8,958 bases of DNA, from the NCBI GenBank assembly GCA_038213835.1, contig JBBQSN010000144.1:1-8958 (forward strand). The letters run 5' to 3'. Position 1 is the stretch's first letter. Each line of letters begins with the position of its first letter. Shown piece by piece: positions 4,571 to 8,958 of the stretch. The position numbers and the translations under genes are program-made. The notes beneath the pieces were generated by a model. That model ran no database searches. It saw only the letters and a program-made list of their open reading frames with translations, and had not been told where the DNA came from. The DNA is from JBBQSN01 sp038213835 (GTDB lineage: Bacteria; Actinomycetota; Actinomycetes; Actinomycetales; CAWJMD01).

Positions 4571-6226
4571 GTGGCACCAGCCGTCCTGTTCGACGCCGTC
4601 CTGGCCCGGCGGTGGCTGTCGCTGGCGCTCGCGGGGATCGAGCGCGACCGCGAGGCGATCGACTCGCTCAACGTGTACCCCGTGCCGGACGGCGACACCG
4701 GGACGAACCTGCACCTCACCCTGGTCCGGGCGGCGCAGGAGGTGGGCGGCCTGCCCGACGACGCCGGCCTGGAGCAGATCGCCACCGCGGCCGCCACCGG
4801 CGCCCTGCTCGGCGCGCGCGGGAACTCCGGGATCATCACCAGCCAGCTGCTGCGCGGCTGGGCCGAGGCCCTGGCGGGCGTCGACGCCGCCGGCCCGGAG
4901 CACCTCGTCGAGGCGCTGCGCCGGGCCGACGAGCAGGCCTGGCTGGCGGTCGAGACCCCCGTCGAGGGCACGATCCTGTCCGTCACCCGCGAGGCCGCCC
5001 TGGCCGCGTCGGCCGCCCCCGACGGTGCAGACCTCACGGCCCTGGTGCGCGCCGTCGCCGTCGCCGCCCGGGAGGCTCTGCAGCGCACGACGTCCCAGCT
5101 CGACGTCCTGGCCGAGGCCGGGGTGGTCGACGCCGGTGGGGCGGGCATGGTCGTCGTCCTGGACGCCCTGGTCGCCGCCGTGACCGGCGAGCGGCAGCCG
5201 GCGCTGCCGGTCAGCGGCCCGGGCCCGGTTCCTGTCGCGCAGAGCTGTCCGTCCCCGGGCGACGGCGGGCCCGAGCACGAGGTGATGTTCCTGCTCGCGG
5301 TCCCCGCCGCCGAGGAGCAGACCCGGGTGGCCGCCCTGCGCGCGGCCCTGGCGTCGCTGGGCGACAGCCTGGTCGTCGTGGGCGGCTCCGGCCTGTGGCA
5401 CGTGCACGTGCACGTCGACGACCACGCGGCCGCTCTCGCGGCCGCGGCGGCGGCCGGCACCCCCCGTGAGGTGCGGGTGACGCACCTCGCCAGCGGCGAG
5501 GTGGTGCAGGGACGACCACCCGCGGCCCCGCGCGTGCTGGTGCACCTCCAGGAGTCCGCGGCCGACGAGGTGGCGGTGGTCGCCTGCGCCGCCGGACCCG
5601 GGCTGCACGACCTGTTCACCCTGGCCGGGGCGGTCGCGGTCGACGGCGGCCCCCGCACCCGCGCCTCCACCGAGGAGCTGCTCGCGGCCGTGCTGGCCAC
5701 CGGGTCGCGCTCGGTCGTGCTGCTGCCCAACGACACCGACACCGTCGCCGTCGCCCGGGCCGCCGCGGTGGCTGCCGCCGCCGAGGGCGTCCGGGTCGAG
5801 GTGGTGCCGACCCGCGCGCAGGTGCAGGGCCTGGCGGCGCTCGCCGTCCACGACGGCTCGCTCGACCTGGCCGAGTGCGCGGCCCGGATGTCGTCGGCCG
5901 CCGGTTCGACCCGGCACGGCGCCGTCACGACCGCCGCCCGTGAGGCGCTCACCCAGGCCGGTCGCTGCCGTCCCGGCGACGTGCTCGGCGTGGTCGGCGG
6001 CACCTTCGAGGTGATCGGCTCCGACGTCGGCGAGGTCGCGATCCTGGTGCTGGAGAAGCTGCTGGCCGAGGGCGGCGAGCTGGTGACGGTGGTCCTCGGC
6101 CAGGACGCGCCGGACGGGCTGGGAGACCTGCTCGAGGGGCGACTGGGCGGCCGTGTCGAACCGATCGAGCTGCTCGTGGTCGACGGCGGCCAGCCGCGCT
6201 ACGCCGTCCTGCTGGGCGTGGAGTGA
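4571..6226 (+). CDS. fakA: DAK2-domain kinase, FakA-like (fatty acid kinase catalytic subunit)
   Basis: A 551-residue cytosolic protein with FakA/YloV architecture. Residues 8-205 form a DhaL-type ATP-binding domain: NVYPVPDGDTGTN (34-46) carries Asp40 and Asp42 for Mg-ATP, GARGNSG (81-87) is the second nucleotide loop, and DAGGAGMVVVLDAL closes the domain. After a Pro/Gly linker (208-235) comes the middle domain (236-310) with LGDSLVVVGG and the HVHVHVDD strand (277-284). A DegV-like C-terminal domain (320-551) follows, with LLPNDTD, VVPT and VVGGTFEVIG. FakA phosphorylates fatty acids presented by FakB (DegV) proteins; no FakB gene is in view. GTG 4571 is preceded by AGGAGG 11 bases upstream. 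The position between rpmB and recG is a conserved bacterial arrangement. Identity as a DAK2 kinase is near certain; fatty-acid substrate is inferred from the family. Confidence 0.9.
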   Translation: MAPAVLFDAVLARRWLSLALAGIERDREAIDSLNVYPVPDGDTGTNLHLTLVRAAQEVGGLPDDAGLEQIATAAATGALLGARGNSGIITSQLLRGWAEALAGVDAAGPEHLVEALRRADEQAWLAVETPVEGTILSVTREAALAASAAPDGADLTALVRAVAVAAREALQRTTSQLDVLAEAGVVDAGGAGMVVVLDALVAAVTGERQPALPVSGPGPVPVAQSCPSPGDGGPEHEVMFLLAVPAAEEQTRVAALRAALASLGDSLVVVGGSGLWHVHVHVDDHAAALAAAAAAGTPREVRVTHLASGEVVQGRPPAAPRVLVHLQESAADEVAVVACAAGPGLHDLFTLAGAVAVDGGPRTRASTEELLAAVLATGSRSVVLLPNDTDTVAVARAAAVAAAAEGVRVEVVPTRAQVQGLAALAVHDGSLDLAECAARMSSAAGSTRHGAVTTAAREALTQAGRCRPGDVLGVVGGTFEVIGSDVGEVAILVLEKLLAEGGELVTVVLGQDAPDGLGDLLEGRLGGRVEPIELLVVDGGQPRYAVLLGVE

Positions 6227-6248
6227 TCGCAGCACCCGCGGCACGACG

Positions 6249-6267
6249 TCAGACCCGTGTGGTCTGA
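6249..6267. repeat. Inverted repeat at the recG start region
   Basis: Perfect 7-base arms TCAGACC (6249-6255) and GGTCTGA (6261-6267) flank a CGTGT loop. It fills most of the 48-bp gap between the kinase gene and recG and ends eight bases before the preferred recG GTG; the alternative GTG at 6257 falls inside the loop. It looks like a protein-binding dyad or a translation-control hairpin. No T-tract follows, so a terminator role is unlikely. Confidence 0.45.
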
Positions 6268-6274
6268 TCGGCTC

Positions 6275-8530
6275 GTGCACCCGGCACCGTTCCTGGACCA
6301 GCCCCTCGACAGGGTGGTCGGCGAGAAGTCGGCGAAGGCGCTGCAGGCCGGCCTCGGCCTCGGCACGGTCGGCGAGCTGCTGCACCACTTCCCGCGGCGG
6401 TACGCCTCCTTCGACGAGCCCACCCCGCTGAACGACCTCGTGGTGGGCGACCACGCCACCGTCGTGGCCCGCGTCGCGGAGATCAGGTCGCGCCCCACCG
6501 CCAACCGCAAGCACCTCGTCGAGGCCGTGGTCACCGACGGGCGGGCCAGGCTGCGGCTGACCTTCTTCACCACCAAGAAGCACATCGCCGAGCACTGGGT
6601 GCGGCAGATGGGGGTCGGAACGCTGGCGCTGTTCGACGGCAAGGTCGACGTCTACCGCGGGCAGCGCCAGCTGTCCCACCCCTCCTTCACCGCGCTGGCC
6701 CAGGACGCCAGCGACCTCGACGTCCTGCAGGAGGTCTCCCGGCTGTTCCCCATCTACCCGGCGAGCGCGAAGGCCTCGTCCGAGACGGTGCGCCGGGCGA
6801 TGGCCGTGGTGCTCGACCAGCTCGGGCCGGACGACGTCCCCGACCCGCTGCCGGCCGAGCTGCTCGCGGAGCACGACTGGCCCGGGTCCGCCGTGGGCCT
6901 GCAGCTGCTGCACCGGCCCGGCACCCGCGAGCAGGCCGAGGTCGCGATCCGCCGGTTCCGGCACGAGGAGGCGTTCGTCCTCCAGGTCGCACTGGCCCGC
7001 CGACGGGCGCAGGCCGAGGCACTGCCCGCCACACCGCGCCCCCGCAGCGCCGGCGGCCTGCTCGCGGCCTTCGACGCCCGGCTGCCGTTCGAGCTCACCG
7101 CGGGGCAGCAGGAGGTGGGGGAGGCCGTCGCCGCCGACATCGCGCGTGAGCACCCCATGCACCGGCTGCTGCAGGGCGAGGTCGGCTCCGGCAAGACCGT
7201 GGTCGCCCTGCGGGCGATGCTCACCGTGGTCGACGCCGGGGGCCAGGCGGCCCTGCTCGCGCCCACGGAGGTGCTCGCGCAGCAGCACCACCGCTCGATC
7301 TCGGAGATGCTCGGCGGGCTCGCCGGTTCGGGCATGCTCCCGCTCGACCGGCCCGAGCTGCTGGCCGACGACGCGACGGACGGTGCCAGCACCAAGGTGG
7401 TCCTGCTCACCGGGTCGATGCCCACGCCAGCGCGGCGGCAGGCGATGCTCGACGCCGCCAGCGGCGAGGCGGGCATCGTGGTCGGCACGCACGCGCTGCT
7501 GCAGGACAGGGTCGACTTCTTCGACCTCGGCCTGGTCGTCGTCGACGAGCAGCACCGGTTCGGCGTGGAGCAGCGCGATGCCCTGCGCGCCAAGGCGATC
7601 CGTACCCCCCACCTGCTGGTGATGACCGCCACTCCGATTCCGCGCACCGTCGCGATGACCGTGTTCGGCGACCTCGAGACCTCGACCCTCACCGAGGTGC
7701 CTGCGGGACGCCAGGAGGTCGTGACGCACGTCGTCCCGGAGGAGAAGCAGGGCTGGGTCGATCGCGCCTTCGGCCTGGTGCGTGAGCAGGTGGGGCTGGG
7801 GCGCCAGGCGTTCGTGGTCTGCCCCCGCATCGGCGTCGAGGGTTCGGAGCTGCTCGAGGAGGCGCTGGCCGACGTCGAGGAGCCCGACGACGACGGGCGC
7901 GAGCGCTCGCGGCGTCCCCCGCGAGCCGTGGTCGACGTCGTCAGCCAGCTGCGCCAGCACCCGGCCATGCAGGGCCTGCGGGTCGAGGTGCTGCACGGGA
8001 GGCTGCCGCCGGACGACAAGGACGCCGTGATGGCCGCGGTGACGGCCGGCGAGGTCGACGTGCTGGTCGCCACGACCGTCATCGAGGTCGGCGTCGACGT
8101 CCCCAACGCCTCGGTGATGATCGTCATGGACGCCGACCGGTTCGGGATCTCCCAGCTGCACCAGCTGCGCGGCCGGATCGGCCGCGGTGCGTTCCCGGGC
8201 ACCTGCCTGCTGTTCTGCGGCGACGACGCCCAGGACCGCGCACGCGAGCGGCTGGAGAAGGTGGCGGCCACGTCCGACGGGTTCGCCCTGTCGCACCTCG
8301 ACCTCGAGACCCGGCGCGAGGGCGACGTCCTCGGGGCGGCGCAGTCCGGCTTCCGGTCCTCGCTGCGGCTGCTACGGGTCACCCGCGACGGCGACGTCAT
8401 CGCCGAGGCCCGCGAGCAGGCCACCGCGCTGGTGGCGAAGGACCCAGACCTGGAGCGGCACCCCGTCCTGGCCCGGCACATCCAGCTGCTGCTCGCGCCC
8501 GAGCGCGAGGTCTTCCTGGAGCGTGGCTGA
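6275..8530 (+). CDS. recG: ATP-dependent DNA helicase RecG
   Basis: RecG remodels stalled replication forks and branch-migrates Holliday junctions. From GTG 6275 it has 751 residues. The N-terminal wedge/OB part spans about 1-170 (VGELLHHFPRRYASF, LRLTFFTTKKHIAEHW, SHPSF). Helicase blocks follow: Walker A GEVGSGKT (301-308), LLAPTEVLAQQHH (327-339), VVVDEQHRFG (421-430, the DExH box), TATPIPRT (451-458), then VLHGRL, ATTVIEVGVDVPNA, ISQLHQLRGRIGRG (625-638) and the C-terminal GDVLGAAQSG hook region. A charged insert at 533-550 separates helicase lobes, as I recall in actinobacterial RecG. GTG 6275 was chosen because MHPAPFLDQPL resembles related N-termini; GTG 6257 would add six residues and lies in an inverted repeat. 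Neither has a clear ribosome site. It follows fakA by 48 bp and abuts rsmD. Confidence 0.96.
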   Translation: MHPAPFLDQPLDRVVGEKSAKALQAGLGLGTVGELLHHFPRRYASFDEPTPLNDLVVGDHATVVARVAEIRSRPTANRKHLVEAVVTDGRARLRLTFFTTKKHIAEHWVRQMGVGTLALFDGKVDVYRGQRQLSHPSFTALAQDASDLDVLQEVSRLFPIYPASAKASSETVRRAMAVVLDQLGPDDVPDPLPAELLAEHDWPGSAVGLQLLHRPGTREQAEVAIRRFRHEEAFVLQVALARRRAQAEALPATPRPRSAGGLLAAFDARLPFELTAGQQEVGEAVAADIAREHPMHRLLQGEVGSGKTVVALRAMLTVVDAGGQAALLAPTEVLAQQHHRSISEMLGGLAGSGMLPLDRPELLADDATDGASTKVVLLTGSMPTPARRQAMLDAASGEAGIVVGTHALLQDRVDFFDLGLVVVDEQHRFGVEQRDALRAKAIRTPHLLVMTATPIPRTVAMTVFGDLETSTLTEVPAGRQEVVTHVVPEEKQGWVDRAFGLVREQVGLGRQAFVVCPRIGVEGSELLEEALADVEEPDDDGRERSRRPPRAVVDVVSQLRQHPAMQGLRVEVLHGRLPPDDKDAVMAAVTAGEVDVLVATTVIEVGVDVPNASVMIVMDADRFGISQLHQLRGRIGRGAFPGTCLLFCGDDAQDRARERLEKVAATSDGFALSHLDLETRREGDVLGAAQSGFRSSLRLLRVTRDGDVIAEAREQATALVAKDPDLERHPVLARHIQLLLAPEREVFLERG

Positions 8531-8958
8531 ATGACCCGGATCATCGCCGGGACGGCCCGCGGCCGCACGATCGTCGTGCCGCCCGGGCTCCAGACCCGGC
8601 CCACCTCCGACCGGGTGCGCGAGGCGCTGTTCTCCCGGCTCGACCACGAGGACCTGCTCGACGGCACCCGGGTGCTCGACCTCTACGCCGGCTCCGGGGC
8701 GCTCGGTCTCGAGGCGGCCAGCCGCGGAGCGGCCCGGGTGCTGCTGGTCGACTCCGACAAGCAGGCGGCGGCCTGCTGCCGGCGCAACGCCCTGACCCTC
8801 GGCCTGGGCGAGGTGGTCGCCGTGGAGCAGACCGCCGTCGCCGCCCTGCTGGCGGCCACCCCCGACCGGCCCTACGACCTCGTCCTGCTCGACCCGCCCT
8901 ACCCGCTGCCGGAGGTGGAGCTCGCCGCCGTGCTGGCCCGCCTGGTGGCCGGGGACTG
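8531..8958 (+). CDS. rsmD: 16S rRNA (guanine966-N2)-methyltransferase RsmD, N-terminal part
   Basis: RsmD methylates N2 of G966 of 16S rRNA on the small subunit, using S-adenosylmethionine. The 142 visible residues start MTRIIAGTARGRTI and continue with the family block PTSDRVREALFSRL (24-37), the SAM-binding motif I DLYAGSGALGLEA (50-62), a VDSDKQA acid loop (73-79) and the catalytic DPPY (121-124). The gene runs off the right edge, missing an estimated 40-50 residues. ATG 8531 follows the recG TGA with no spacer, and GGAG inside the recG end (8518-8521) gives a ribosome site nine bases ahead, so recG and rsmD are surely co-transcribed and coupled. In related genomes coaD commonly follows. 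Confidence 0.95.
   Translation, partial: MTRIIAGTARGRTIVVPPGLQTRPTSDRVREALFSRLDHEDLLDGTRVLDLYAGSGALGLEAASRGAARVLLVDSDKQAAACCRRNALTLGLGEVVAVEQTAVAALLAATPDRPYDLVLLDPPYPLPEVELAAVLARLVAGD

Noticed and set aside
3065..8296. A 1743-codon open frame on the minus strand spanning thiL, rpmB, the kinase gene and recG
   Set aside because: It is antisense to well-supported genes, has a low-complexity Arg/Gly/Pro/His composition with no recognisable domain, and long stop-free shadow frames are expected in DNA this GC-rich.
1..8958. Mobile element, CRISPR array, toxin-antitoxin or defence island
   Set aside because: No transposase, integrase, repeat array, terminal repeat or nuclease/toxin family was seen; gene order and base composition look like ordinary chromosome throughout.

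Overview
The window is a very GC-rich, gene-dense piece of bacterial chromosome. GTG starts, a short Cys-containing ribosomal protein L28 and the gene order thiL / rpmB / DAK2 kinase / recG / rsmD point to a high-GC actinobacterium. A Nocardioides-like (Propionibacteriales) host is my best guess from protein style only. No mobile element, CRISPR array, tRNA or rRNA was seen. Coding density is near complete and no gap exceeds 300 bases.

Left part (1-2242): the C-terminal part of a class IV aminotransferase runs off the left edge and overlaps by 8 nt a sulfotransferase-like gene (328-1062, +). Facing it, with 13 bp between the stop codons, is rtcB (RNA ligase, 1076-2242, -). Middle part (2289-4130): a DUF3515-type lipoprotein gene and a stand-alone Lrp/AsnC ligand-binding (RAM) domain gene lie on the minus strand, probably transcribed towards rtcB. 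They diverge from thiL (thiamine-monophosphate kinase, +). thiL and rpmB (L28, -) converge on a perfect 12-bp stem that can serve as a two-way terminator. Right part (4425-8958): rpmB diverges from a DAK2/FakA-type kinase gene, followed by recG (branch-migration helicase) and the 5' part of rsmD (16S rRNA m2G966 methyltransferase), whose ATG directly follows the recG stop.

Most of the window is conserved housekeeping: ribosome (rpmB, rsmD), DNA repair (recG), thiamine cofactor supply (thiL), RNA repair (rtcB) and fatty-acid phosphorylation (fakA-like). I found no clearly new defence or biosynthetic system. The least understood parts are the overlapping aminotransferase/sulfotransferase-like pair, whose two domains I recall being fused in a plant protein family, and the RAM-domain/DUF3515 lipoprotein pair. 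The DUF3515 gene has no usual start codon in the right place. It appears to start at a CTG overlapping the upstream stop, and a strong hairpin sits inside its signal-peptide coding region. Several other inverted repeats lie at gene starts and may be regulatory.
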